Part shown: piece after piece, positions 41,896 to 50,522 of the stretch | Layout of the letters: every line of letters starts with the position of its first letter | How positions within the stretch are numbered: position 1 is the first letter of the stretch | Program-made: the position numbers and the translations under genes | Assembly: GCF_900104925.1 (NCBI RefSeq) | Contig: NZ_LT629735.1 | Coordinates: forward strand, 3,269,001-3,333,000 | DNA: 64,000 nt | Origin: Opitutus sp. GAS368 | Lineage (GTDB): Bacteria; Verrucomicrobiota; Verrucomicrobiia; Opitutales; Opitutaceae | Direction of reading: 5' to 3' | The notes under the pieces: generated by a model | Database searches by the model: none | The model's input: only the letters and a program-made list of their open reading frames with translations | What the model was told of the DNA's origin: nothing

Positions 41896-42457
41896 GTTCA
41901 GCCGCGCGGCGTTTGGCGAAGCCGGCACCGCGCAGGAGGCCATTGCCAAGGTCTGGGAGCAGGAGTGGGATGTCGTGGTGCTCGACATCACGATGCCCGG
42001 CCGCAGCGGCCTCGAGGTGCTCGGGGAGATCCGCAAGTCGCGCCCGCGCCTGCCGGTGCTCGTGCTCAGCATGCACCCGGAGGACCAGTTTGCCCTGCGC
42101 ATGCTCAAGAGCGGCGCCGCCGGCTACATGACCAAGGAGAGCGCGCCCGAAGCGCTGGTGGGCGCGATCAAAAAGGTGCTGGCCGGCGGCCGCTACGTGA
42201 GCCCGGCCCTCGCCGAGCAGATGGCCGCCTACCTCGGCACCGACGTGCAGAAGCCCCCGCACGAGCGGCTGTCCGACCGGGAATTCCTGGTCCTGCGCCT
42301 CATCGCCTCGGGCAAGACGGTGAGCCAGATCGCGGACCAGCTGGCGCTGAGCGTGAAGACCATCAGCACCTACCGGGCGCGCATCCTGGAGAAGATGCTC
42401 ATGCAGTCGAACGCCGAACTCACCCATTACGCCATCCAGAACCGGCTGGTGGAATAA
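41828..42457 (+). CDS. NarL/FixJ-family response regulator (LuxR-type HTH)
   Basis: The protein is 209 residues. The REC domain has Asp53 (VVVLDITMPGRSG) and the C-terminal LuxR-type helix-turn-helix (about 145-205) has LSDREFLVLRLIASGKT and LSVKTISTYRARILEKM. It binds DNA as a dimer after phosphorylation, most likely by the HisKA_3 kinase whose gene overlaps it. Regulators of this class use short inverted repeats as sites. The AGGTN4ACC palindromes at 13473, 37137, 37849 and 42497 are candidate targets, including its own operon promoter; that link is inference from co-location. Confidence 0.92.
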   Translation: MKILIADDHAVVRQGLKQILADEFSRAAFGEAGTAQEAIAKVWEQEWDVVVLDITMPGRSGLEVLGEIRKSRPRLPVLVLSMHPEDQFALRMLKSGAAGYMTKESAPEALVGAIKKVLAGGRYVSPALAEQMAAYLGTDVQKPPHERLSDREFLVLRLIASGKTVSQIADQLALSVKTISTYRARILEKMLMQSNAELTHYAIQNRLVE

Positions 42458-42496
42458 GGGCCTGAGAATGGATGGGGTCGCGCCGGCTTGGATTGG

Positions 42497-42539
42497 AGGT
42501 TTTCACCCACTGACCCGGCCGGTGCGGGCAGGCTACCGT
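42497..42539 (+). promoter_or_regulatory. Putative regulated promoter of the polysaccharide export genes (AGGT box plus -10)
   Basis: The box AGGTTTTCACCCACT (42497-42511) and -10-like TACCGT (42534-42539) are 22 bases apart. The start codon is 33 bases after the -10. Confidence 0.6.
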
Positions 42540-42571
42540 GGGACTGGTCGGGTTGATGCCCGCCGCTTTTT

Positions 42572-45472
42572 ATGTCAATGAATGCCAGCGTCGATCCCGA
42601 CCCAGCCCGTCCGAACTTTCCCCCGCCGCCCGCCCGATGGAACGGCCGGGCGGCCCCGCTGCCCGCGCCCGCCAAGTCCTCCGTCCAGGATTTCTGGCCG
42701 CTGATGGTGGCGGTGGCGCAGCACTGGTCCTGGCTGGCCGCCGCCGCGGTGGCCGGGTTGTTGCTCGGGGCGCAGGGCGGCCGGATGCTCTGGTCCACCG
42801 GTTACACGGCCGTCGCGCAGATCATCCGTTACGAGACCCCCGACCCGCAGCTTTTCCAGCCCCGCCAGATCGCGACCCCCACGCTCGCCAGCATGATCGA
42901 TTCGGTCGAGGTGCACGCGCGCGTGGGCGCCCAGTCCAAGCCCCCTCTCTCCGCCGGGGCGGTGGCCGCCGTGTTGCGCATCACGCCGGAACGCAACAGC
43001 GACATTCTCAACGTGGCCATCTCCGGCCAGGACCTGCCCGCGGCGGTCGCGCTGGCCAACCGCTACGCGGCGGAGGCGGTGCACTTCACCCAGCAGCTGC
43101 AGTCGCAAGAGGCGGGCGATGCCAGCCATTATCTCGAGCAGCAGCTCACCAAGGTGGAAAGCGAGATCACCGCGCTCAACGCCAAGTTCCGCACGTTGCC
43201 CCCGGCGGCGCTCAAGGCCGCGGCCCTGCCCCGCCCGACGCTGTTGCTGACCAGGCTCGACGAGGCGCGGGAGCAGCTGGCGGACCTGCTGGCCCGCTAT
43301 ACCGAGGCCCATCCGCTCGTGCAGGAGCAAAAGGCCCGCCTCGCCGCGCTGGAGCAGCAGGTCGCCCAGCTGGCCAACCGGCCGGCGGTCGCGCCCGGCG
43401 GCGGCGGCGCGCCGGACCCGACCGCCGCCTCCGGGGCGGCGATGGACGCCGCCATGGCGGGCGGGGACGTCGAGATCATGCGCGAGGTCAGCAAGGCCCT
43501 CGAGGGTCAGCGTCTGGTGCTGGCCGGCCGGCTCCGGCTCACGAAAATGCTGCAGGACAATCCGCCGGGTTATTACCGGATCTTCGCCCCGGCCACGCCC
43601 GAACATGCGGTGGTCAATCATCCCGCGGCCAAGATCGGCTTCCTTGCCGTCCTGGGCGGTCTGTTCGGCGTGGTGCTCACCGTCGGCGTGGTGCTGGGCA
43701 TCGAGCTCTTCGACCGCCGGTTGAAAACCGCGGCCGACGTGCGCCGCGTCACCCGCCTGCCTGTGCTGGCCAGCCTCGGACACCTGGGACGCATGCCGGT
43801 GGCGGCGCAGATCCAGTGGGGCTTCCGCACTTGGACGGCGCTGCAGAACCGGCTCAGCGAGTCGCCCAACCAGGGCCTCGTCTGCGGTATCACTTCCTCG
43901 AGCGCCGGCGAGGGCCGCTCGGTCTGGGTGCGCCTGCTCGCGGAGGCGGCGACGCAGTGCGGCTTCCGGGTGCTCACCATTTCCACGCGTCCGTCGCCCG
44001 ACGGCAACCTCAAGCAGGCCGAGGCCGCGCCCTCATCCCCGTCCGCGCCGCCCGCGGCCTGGCCGGCGCCGACCGCCCTGGCCGCAAATGTGCTGAGTTC
44101 CCCCGCGGAGATCGCCCAGCAGCTGGTCAATCCCGACGGCCCGCCGCATGTGCACATCCCGCTGCCGGGCTGGGTATGGAATCTCGAGCGGCGCAAGGAA
44201 TGGCTGGCCGCCCTCGGGCACTGGCGGACGCTGGACAACGTCGTCATCCTCGTCGAACTGCCGCCCGCCTCGGCTCCCGAATCGGTGCTGCTGGCGCAGA
44301 ACCTGCCCAACCTCGTCTGGCTGGTGGACGGCACCATTGCCGGGGCGCCCGAGACCTGTGCGCAGCTCGAGACCCTGCGTCATGCCCGTTGCAACGTCGT
44401 CGGGGCCGTCATCAACCGCGAGGCCACGCCCGTGTCCACCGACCGCCTTGCCCGCTGGCTGCCCAACCTGGCGGCGCTGCTGCTGGTGGCGGTCCTGGTC
44501 GCACCCACCGGGGCGCGGGCTCAGCCGGCGGCCGAGGCGCCGCCCGCACCACCGGCGGCCCCCGAGTCCCTTTCGGTGGTATCCCCGCGGCAACGGGCTG
44601 ACTGGCAGAAGCAGCTCACGCTCGGCCCGGGTGACGTGCTGCGCCTCGCCCTCTACAACGAGCCGACCCTGACCCAGCCGGCGGTCACGATCCAGCCGGA
44701 CGGGCGCATCAGCTTTCTGGAGGCGCGCGATGTGACCGTCGCCGGGCTCACCGTGGACGAGGCCCGCGCCAGGCTCGATACCGAGCTGGCCAACTACCGC
44801 CGGGCGCCGCGGACGATGGTCGCGCCGATGGAGTTGCACAGCAAAAAATATTTCATGCTCGGCAAGGTCGCGCAAAAGGGCGTGTTCACGCTCGACCGGC
44901 CGATGACCGTCGTCGAGGCGGTGGCGCGGGCCAAGGGCTTCGAGACCGGGCTGGCCGGGCGCAATGTCGTGGATCTGGCCGACCTCTCGCGCAGTTTCCT
45001 GGTCCGCGGCGGGCACCGGGCGCCGGTGAACTTCGAGCGACTCTTCACGGCGGGCGATCTGGCGCAGAACATCGCGGTCGAGCCCGGCGATTATTTCTAT
45101 TTTCCGCCGGCGGATCTGCCGGAGGTCTACCTGCTCGGCGAGTTGCAGTCGCCGGGCCCCGTCACCTACACGGCAAACCTCACGGCGGCCCGCGCCATCG
45201 CGGGGCGCGGCGGCCTCACGCCCAAGGCGTGGTGGCGGCAGGTGCTCGTGGTGCGCGGCTCGCTGGACCATCCGCAGACCTTCGTCGTCAACCTGACCGA
45301 CGTGCTCGCGGCCAAGGCGCCGGACCTGGCGCTGCAGCCGCGCGACATCGTGTTCGTGAGCGCGCGGCCGTGGTTCAAGGCCGAGGAATTGCTCGACGAC
45401 GTGGCGACCGCCTTCGCCCAGTCCGTGGTGGTCTTCTGGACCACCGACAAGGTCGTGCCCGTGGTGCGATGA
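42572..45472 (+). CDS. Polysaccharide co-polymerase (Wzc/GumC-like, degenerate kinase) fused to an OPX export domain
   Basis: The protein is 966 residues. A Wzz-type chain-length region (about 45-380) is bounded by membrane segments near 55-75 and 350-378, with a periplasmic coiled coil between. A cytoplasmic BY-kinase-like region follows (about 390-625). Its nucleotide site is degenerate: SSSAGEGRS lacks the Walker A lysine and ILVELPP lacks the usual aspartate, so it is probably inactive. A third hydrophobic segment (about 628-650, ending in a signal-peptidase-like ARA-QP site) leads to a Poly_export/SLBB region (about 680-966; LTLGPGDVLRLALYNEP, VYLLGELQSPGPV). The third segment would place the OPX part in the periplasm, so the topology is consistent. 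Alternatively the OPX part is cleaved off or made from an internal GTG near 44440. A second OPX gene follows 18 bases later. Confidence 0.87.
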   Translation: MSMNASVDPDPARPNFPPPPARWNGRAAPLPAPAKSSVQDFWPLMVAVAQHWSWLAAAAVAGLLLGAQGGRMLWSTGYTAVAQIIRYETPDPQLFQPRQIATPTLASMIDSVEVHARVGAQSKPPLSAGAVAAVLRITPERNSDILNVAISGQDLPAAVALANRYAAEAVHFTQQLQSQEAGDASHYLEQQLTKVESEITALNAKFRTLPPAALKAAALPRPTLLLTRLDEAREQLADLLARYTEAHPLVQEQKARLAALEQQVAQLANRPAVAPGGGGAPDPTAASGAAMDAAMAGGDVEIMREVSKALEGQRLVLAGRLRLTKMLQDNPPGYYRIFAPATPEHAVVNHPAAKIGFLAVLGGLFGVVLTVGVVLGIELFDRRLKTAADVRRVTRLPVLASLGHLGRMPVAAQIQWGFRTWTALQNRLSESPNQGLVCGITSSSAGEGRSVWVRLLAEAATQCGFRVLTISTRPSPDGNLKQAEAAPSSPSAPPAAWPAPTALAANVLSSPAEIAQQLVNPDGPPHVHIPLPGWVWNLERRKEWLAALGHWRTLDNVVILVELPPASAPESVLLAQNLPNLVWLVDGTIAGAPETCAQLETLRHARCNVVGAVINREATPVSTDRLARWLPNLAALLLVAVLVAPTGARAQPAAEAPPAPPAAPESLSVVSPRQRADWQKQLTLGPGDVLRLALYNEPTLTQPAVTIQPDGRISFLEARDVTVAGLTVDEARARLDTELANYRRAPRTMVAPMELHSKKYFMLGKVAQKGVFTLDRPMTVVEAVARAKGFETGLAGRNVVDLADLSRSFLVRGGHRAPVNFERLFTAGDLAQNIAVEPGDYFYFPPADLPEVYLLGELQSPGPVTYTANLTAARAIAGRGGLTPKAWWRQVLVVRGSLDHPQTFVVNLTDVLAAKAPDLALQPRDIVFVSARPWFKAEELLDDVATAFAQSVVVFWTTDKVVPVVR

Positions 45473-45490
45473 CAACCGGCCTTCACTCTT

Positions 45491-46579
45491 ATGAAAAAGT
45501 GCTTTCAACTGCCTCTCGCCAGCCTGATCGTCCTGCTGTCGGGCGGTTGTGCGGGCCTCGGCCCGTCCGGTGAACGGCCGGCGGCGCTGGCCCCCGGCAA
45601 TCCGGCCGGTGAAGCCCGGACTCCCGGCGCCGAATTGCTGCGGCCCTCCGAGAAAGTCTTCACGCTCGGGCCGGGCGACCGGCTGGAGATTGAGATCGCC
45701 GGCGATCCCGCCTCGCGCACGGCCACGCTGGTCGGCCCCGACGGCAAGATCTATTACCAGGTGCTGCCCGGCATCGATGTGTGGGGCCTGAGCCTCGCCC
45801 AGGCCCGGGAGGCGCTGGAGCATGCGCTGGCGGACCTTTACCGCGAGGTGCCGCGGGTGACGATCACGTTGCGTGAGGTGGGCAGCAAGCAGGTGTGGCT
45901 GCTCGGCCGGTTGACCGCACCGGGACTATACCCGTTGACGGGGCCCACCACGCTGCTGGAGGCGATTGCGCGCGCCGGCGGGCCGGCGCCCACGCCGGTG
46001 TTTGCCACGCTGACCTTGGGCGGCACGGCGACCTTCGCCGGCGGCAGCGATGAGGCGGCGGACCTGCGCAATGCCTTTGTCGTGCGTGGCGGACGGCTTT
46101 TGCCGGTGGATTTCTCCCGGCTGCTCCGCCAGGGCGACATGGCGCAGAACATCTATCTCGAGCCCGATGACCTGGTCTACCTGCCGTCGGCGGTTTCGCA
46201 GGAGGTGTATGTGCTCGGGGCGGTCAGCCAGCCCAAGGCCGTCAGCTGCACGGAGCGCACGACGCTGCTCGGGGCGATCGCCGGCGCGGGTGGGACGATC
46301 AAGGACGCCTACCTTTCACACGTCGCGGTCGTGCGCGGCGGGGTGGGGGCGCCGCAGATCACCGTGCTGGACTACCAGGACATTGTGCACGGCCGGGTGC
46401 CGGACGTGCGGCTGGAACCAAATGACATTGTCTACGTGCCGCTCGCACCCTACCGCACCATCACCCGCTACCTCGACCTGATCCTCACGACCTTCGCCCG
46501 CACCGTCGGCGTCAACGCCGGGGCCCGCGCCGTGTCGCGCGGCCAGGCCGTGGGCATCAGCGTGCCCGTCGGGCCGTGA
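45491..46579 (+). CDS. Outer-membrane polysaccharide export lipoprotein (Wza-like OPX)
   Basis: The protein is 362 residues. A lipoprotein signal peptide ends in LLSGGC (lipidated Cys20). A Poly_export domain (about 55-140; FTLGPGDRLEIEIAGDP) and two SLBB-type repeats (KQVWLLGRLTAPGLYPLTG; EVYVLGAVSQPKAVSCTE) follow. It would form or line the outer-membrane channel for polysaccharide. It lies 18 bases after the co-polymerase/OPX fusion gene, so two different OPX modules are made from one transcript. The C-terminal TM-like helix (about 320-345) is only moderately hydrophobic. Confidence 0.9.
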   Translation: MKKCFQLPLASLIVLLSGGCAGLGPSGERPAALAPGNPAGEARTPGAELLRPSEKVFTLGPGDRLEIEIAGDPASRTATLVGPDGKIYYQVLPGIDVWGLSLAQAREALEHALADLYREVPRVTITLREVGSKQVWLLGRLTAPGLYPLTGPTTLLEAIARAGGPAPTPVFATLTLGGTATFAGGSDEAADLRNAFVVRGGRLLPVDFSRLLRQGDMAQNIYLEPDDLVYLPSAVSQEVYVLGAVSQPKAVSCTERTTLLGAIAGAGGTIKDAYLSHVAVVRGGVGAPQITVLDYQDIVHGRVPDVRLEPNDIVYVPLAPYRTITRYLDLILTTFARTVGVNAGARAVSRGQAVGISVPVGP

Positions 46580-46677
46580 GCCGGCGGCGGCGTATCCGCC
46601 GCGGCACTGATGTTTGTCCAGCGGAGCATCAAAACCGCCATGGGCAATCCTGGAAGGGATCTGATCCTTCCCGGGCC

Positions 46678-46869
46678 CTAGCACTCCTCCGTCAGGTATA
46701 TGATGCCCCGGGCGACACACCCCGCCCTGCCGGGCACCCCTCTCCAGAGGGGACCCAAACCAACGCCGGCGATAATCCCCTCTGGAGCGGGGCCTGTCGG
46801 CCATAGGCCCGGCGACGGCTGATGGCGCGGAGCGACGGGGTGGGTCGGAACCTGACGGAGCAGTGCTAG
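46678..46869. mobile_element. 192-bp MITE R2 with 20-base terminal inverted repeats
   Basis: The left end CTAGCACTCCTCCGTCAGGT (46678-46697) and right end (46850-46869) are reverse complements at 19 of 20 positions. An internal inverted pair (CCCCTCTCCAGAGGGG region and CCCCTCTGGAG) adds secondary structure. A stray right end lies at 17580-17605. No gene is inside. Confidence 0.72.
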
Positions 46870-46940
46870 ACCGCCCTTGATCAATATGAGACCAGTGCAT
46901 TCCCTTGATTCAGTGCTCGGCCTACCCCTATAATTCCGCG

Positions 46941-47372
46941 ATGACCCTAAAAAACGCATGTCGGTTGACCCTTTTATTGTCGGCGACGGTTTGCGCATCT
47001 GTGGCGCTGGCGGCGGACGAAACAGAAAGGAGCGAAGCAGGTGTCCGGGCCGTTGAGGCCAAGTGGGTGCAGGCGTTTCTGAACGGCGATGAAGCCTACT
47101 TGGGCAAACTCCTCGACGACGGCTACGTGTCCGTCAATTTGAATGGCGTGGCCCGTCCGAAGGCCGCGATCATTGCGCTGGCCCAAAAGATTGCGGCAAT
47201 GCCGAGCCGCCCTGCAGCGACCGCGCCGCATTCGAAAATCACGGTCTTGGGCGACGCGGCCATCGTGGTGGACATGCAACCGGATCAGGTGGCCGTTGAT
47301 GTGTTCCACTACACCGACGGTGTGTGGCACGCGTGGTATTCGCAGCACACGGCAGTGGCCAAGAAGCCGTAG
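46941..47372 (+). CDS. Secreted NTF2-like protein (DUF4440-type)
   Basis: The protein is 143 residues from ATG 46941. A signal peptide (about 1-24, ending ALA) precedes a small alpha+beta domain typical of NTF2-like folds (VRAVEAKWVQAFLNGDEAYL, LLDDGYVSVNLNG, WHAWYSQHTAV). Members of this family bind small ligands or act as simple enzymes; no catalytic residues can be assigned. It stands alone between two MITEs. The next 290 bases (47373-47665) show no convincing gene. Confidence 0.7.
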   Translation: MTLKNACRLTLLLSATVCASVALAADETERSEAGVRAVEAKWVQAFLNGDEAYLGKLLDDGYVSVNLNGVARPKAAIIALAQKIAAMPSRPAATAPHSKITVLGDAAIVVDMQPDQVAVDVFHYTDGVWHAWYSQHTAVAKKP

Positions 47373-47665
47373 CGCTTGCGGCTCCCAGACCAACTCTTCG
47401 GCTGACTCGATAGGTTTTGAGGCCGGACAGGAAGGAACCGGCCAGGCGATCATGCCGCGACCGATTGCGAGCCTCTTGCCCTTGTCGTCGGCCGGGGGGC
47501 TTTGCGTCATACGGAGCTTTTGCATCTTGGGGCCAATTCAGCCAGCTCGGGAATCCGCCGAAGCCATGGCGAGCACGACTATTTCGCGCCCTGGCTCCGA
47601 CCCGGCCAACCGGGCCATGATTTCATTGCGGTGCGAAAGTTCAGGAAGTGTCGAACAGCCCGACT

Positions 47666-47833
47666 AAGGAGTGTTTTCAAACCCGGTTTGTCATCCTGAG
47701 CGAAGCGAAGGATCCACGGCAGCGAAGGCCATATCGCGAGCGAACGCATGGATGAGGATGTCGCTGCGCTCGGAACTTCACTTCGTTCAGAATGACAGGA
47801 AACGAGTATTGGTTGGGTTTGAAAACACTCCCT
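47666..47833. mobile_element. 168-bp MITE R1, copy 2, abutting the end of pabC
   Basis: The same length and terminal inverted repeats as copy 1 at 17819, with about four differences. CTAA occurs at both flanks (47664-47667 and 47832-47835), a possible target duplication. The right flank includes the TAG stop of pabC on the minus strand. Confidence 0.82.
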
Positions 47834-48647
47834 AACCCAACCGCTCTTGCAACGAACGGGTGACTGGATTGCCGCCGAGATCAAAAGCGGTTTGATCAAC
47901 CTGACCCACCGGCATGATGCCGAGCAGGGCGTTCGTGACGAAAACCTCGTCCGCTTCGAGCAGGGCGGCCGGGCTGATATCGCACTCGCTGAAGCCCGCC
48001 GGCTCCAATATCCGGATCACTCGGGCGCGCATCACTCCCGGCAGGATTCCGCGCGACAAGGGAGGCGTCCAGACCACCCGGTCCCGGACGACAAACACGT
48101 TCGTGGTCGCCCCCTCAAGGACGTGCCCCTGGGCATCGACGAACACCGCCTCGTTGTAACCGGCGGCAAGGGCGGCCCGCCTCGCGCGAATGTTACCCAG
48201 ATAGTTGAGTGACTTCAGCGCCGGTAGCGGTGCGTTTCGCGGTCCGCTCGTGACGGTCATGAGCCGGAAGCCCCTTTCATAGAGTTCCGGCCCGTAGCTG
48301 CCCGCCCGGGCCAGAATCAGCTCGGACCAGCCGGAAATGTCACGGAAAACGGCGATCTTCAGGTTGCCGTCCGTCAGCGAATTCGCCGCGATCATCTGGA
48401 GGCACTTGGCCTGCAGTCCGTCATGCGCTGAGGGCGGCGGAGCGCCGAGGATAGCGAGGGAAGCGGAGAGACGGGCATGATGATCGGCCAAGAACACCGG
48501 GCGGGCGTCCCGCACCCGCACGGTCTCGAAGAGCCCTTCGCCGAACATGAATCCCGGGGCCAGCGGGCTCACCGTGAGCGTCGCGGCTTCCGCGATGCGA
48601 CCGTCGAACATCGCCCAGCGCAGGTAACCGGCTTCGGGCGTGGTCAT
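47832..48647 (-). CDS. pabC: Aminodeoxychorismate lyase (class IV aminotransferase fold)
   Basis: The protein is 271 residues. The class IV PLP fold is clear: GEGLFETVRV, LKSLNYLGNI with the PLP-binding Lys, EGATTNVFVV and ILPGVMRARVI. It would convert 4-amino-4-deoxychorismate to 4-aminobenzoate and pyruvate in folate synthesis. A D-amino-acid or branched-chain aminotransferase is the main alternative, but the four-base overlap (ATGA) with the pabB-like gene upstream favours PabC. The stop codon lies at the edge of a MITE. Confidence 0.85.
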   Translation of the reverse strand: MTTPEAGYLRWAMFDGRIAEAATLTVSPLAPGFMFGEGLFETVRVRDARPVFLADHHARLSASLAILGAPPPSAHDGLQAKCLQMIAANSLTDGNLKIAVFRDISGWSELILARAGSYGPELYERGFRLMTVTSGPRNAPLPALKSLNYLGNIRARRAALAAGYNEAVFVDAQGHVLEGATTNVFVVRDRVVWTPPLSRGILPGVMRARVIRILEPAGFSECDISPAALLEADEVFVTNALLGIMPVGQVDQTAFDLGGNPVTRSLQERLG

Positions 48648-50032
48648 GCGTGTCCTCCGCGCAGAGCTGCGCGCATGGCCCGGCCCTTGTCGAGGGTTTC
48701 CTGGTATTCGCCGGCCGGATCGGAATCAGAGACGATGGCCCCGCCGACGTGGTAAACCGCGCGGTTCCCGCGGCATTGGATCGTGCGGATGGCAATGTTC
48801 AGGTCGCAGGTCCCGTCGAAGCCGAGGTAGCCCAGCGACCCCGTGTAGACGTGCCGGGGGCCCGTCTCGAGTTCGCCGATGATCTGCATCGCACGGATCT
48901 TGGGCGCCCCGGTGATGGAACCGCCCGGAAACATGGAACGGACGCAGTCGAAGACGTCGCAATCCCGGCGCAGCCGGCCCGAGATGGTCGCCACCAGATG
49001 AAAGACGGTGGGATGCGCCTCCAGGCGGTGCCGTTCCTCGACGCGGATCGAGCCATATTCGCAGACCCGGCCGAGGTCGTTGCGCTCCAGGTCCACGATC
49101 ATCAGCAGCTCGGCGTGATCCTTCTCGCTGGCCAGCAGTTCGGCCCTCAGGCTCTCATCCTCCGCTGCGGTGCCGCCGCGCGGGCGGGTGCCCTTGATCG
49201 GACGGGTCACGGCCCGGCCGTTCCGATCGAGCCGCAGCAACAGCTCCGGCGAACTGCTCAGAATCTGGCCGTCGCCGGTGTTGAGGTAGGCGCCAAACGG
49301 AGCGGGGCTGAGCCGCCGCAGGCGTTCGTAGATCGAGTAGGGGTGCTCCGTGATCTGGCACTCGAACCGCTGCGAGAGATTGACCTGATAGATGTCGCCG
49401 GCGGCAATATACTCCTTCGCCCGGGCGACGAGCCTGAGGTAGGCCTCGGACTTCAGATCCGGGACCGGTTCGCAACCGGACGGGGCGCGGTTCTCCGGTT
49501 CGGGCGCAGGCCGGCCCGGCCTGGTCGCACGGCGCACGGCTTCATGCAGCCGGGCCAGAATCGAATCGGTTCCCGTGGAGTCGACCGGATTGGCGATGGC
49601 GAAGGTTTTCCCGGCGACCAGGTCGCAGGCGATGACACCATCGTAGAAGCCCAATTGCGAATCGGGAATTCCGCCGTCATTGTCCGAGGGGCGGCGGACG
49701 CCCTCGAGGCCGGCTCCGAACTCATAGCCGAAGAACCCGACGGCTCCGCCGGTGAACGGGATCGCGACATTGCCCGCGGAACGGTAGCGGGCCATGAGGT
49801 CGCGCAGATGCGTCAGCGGCTCCGCGTTCACCTCCACCGTGGCGCCTTGCGTTTCGACGGTGACGCGATTTCCCAGGACCCGCCAGGTGAGGAAAGGATC
49901 GAACCCGAGGAACGAAAAGGCGCGGTCCGCCGGGGGCCGGGCGCTGTCGAGGAAGAAGAATCCCGGCCGCTCGCAGAGGGCGCGGGCGAGGGTCTCGGGT
50001 GGGGGGGCGTTTAGGATTTCCTCTACGATCAT
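48644..50032 (-). CDS. pabB: Aminodeoxychorismate synthase component I
   Basis: The protein is 462 residues from ATG 50032. The chorismate-binding domain has PIKGTRPRG, the usual PabB-type signature, SEKDHAELLMIVDLERNDLG, and FPGGSITGAPKIRAMQII. It aminates chorismate to aminodeoxychorismate using ammonia from a PabA glutaminase encoded elsewhere. It is coupled to pabC by an ATGA overlap. The start was set at the Met just before the conserved N-terminal domain; an in-frame ATG at 50158 would add 42 unconserved residues. TrpE is less likely given the partner gene. Confidence 0.88.
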   Translation of the reverse strand: MIVEEILNAPPPETLARALCERPGFFFLDSARPPADRAFSFLGFDPFLTWRVLGNRVTVETQGATVEVNAEPLTHLRDLMARYRSAGNVAIPFTGGAVGFFGYEFGAGLEGVRRPSDNDGGIPDSQLGFYDGVIACDLVAGKTFAIANPVDSTGTDSILARLHEAVRRATRPGRPAPEPENRAPSGCEPVPDLKSEAYLRLVARAKEYIAAGDIYQVNLSQRFECQITEHPYSIYERLRRLSPAPFGAYLNTGDGQILSSSPELLLRLDRNGRAVTRPIKGTRPRGGTAAEDESLRAELLASEKDHAELLMIVDLERNDLGRVCEYGSIRVEERHRLEAHPTVFHLVATISGRLRRDCDVFDCVRSMFPGGSITGAPKIRAMQIIGELETGPRHVYTGSLGYLGFDGTCDLNIAIRTIQCRGNRAVYHVGGAIVSDSDPAGEYQETLDKGRAMRAALRGGHA

Positions 50033-50522
50033 CGGAATTGCGGCAACGGGAACCGGCGAGCTTGGGTGCGTCCGGGCAGGGTGAAAGCCAGGGCCGCGCG
50101 ACCATACCCATCGGTCCCGGTTCGTAAACAGAAGAGTCGCATGGTTTGAAGCCGGCATTTCACGGCAAATTCGGCGACCGGCGTCAGACAGCGCACAACG
50201 AAAACCACGGCTGGGCGCAAACTGGTGCGGGCACGCCCAGAACCAATTGTGCGAACGGGAGGGCTGGGAGAACCGACGCTTCTTTCCGGACTCTATAAAA
50301 CGCTCGCTCAGAATGATTGCCTGGGGCGTTTCTATTCCACTGTGCCACTATGATTTGGGAGGTTCGGCTGTTGCGTCCACATCATCGTCTGGGCTGGGGG
50401 GACATGATTTCGCCGGCTCTAGCATCCATCCACAATATCTGCGTAGGGGATGGCAACACCTGCGCAGACGGATTTCGTGATTCTGGCATACTGGCGCCAA
50501 TCAGACCCAGCCATCTGCAACC
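50033..50522. other. Divergent intergenic region between pabB and hemA
   Basis: No gene or repeat was recognised. CTATAAAACGCTCGC near 50295 could hold a -10 element for hemA, but a matching -35 is not clear. Confidence 0.35.

Noticed and set aside
47373-47665. Overlapping short open frames between the NTF2-like gene and the MITE
   Set aside because: No family-like sequence, no start signals and frames that conflict with each other.
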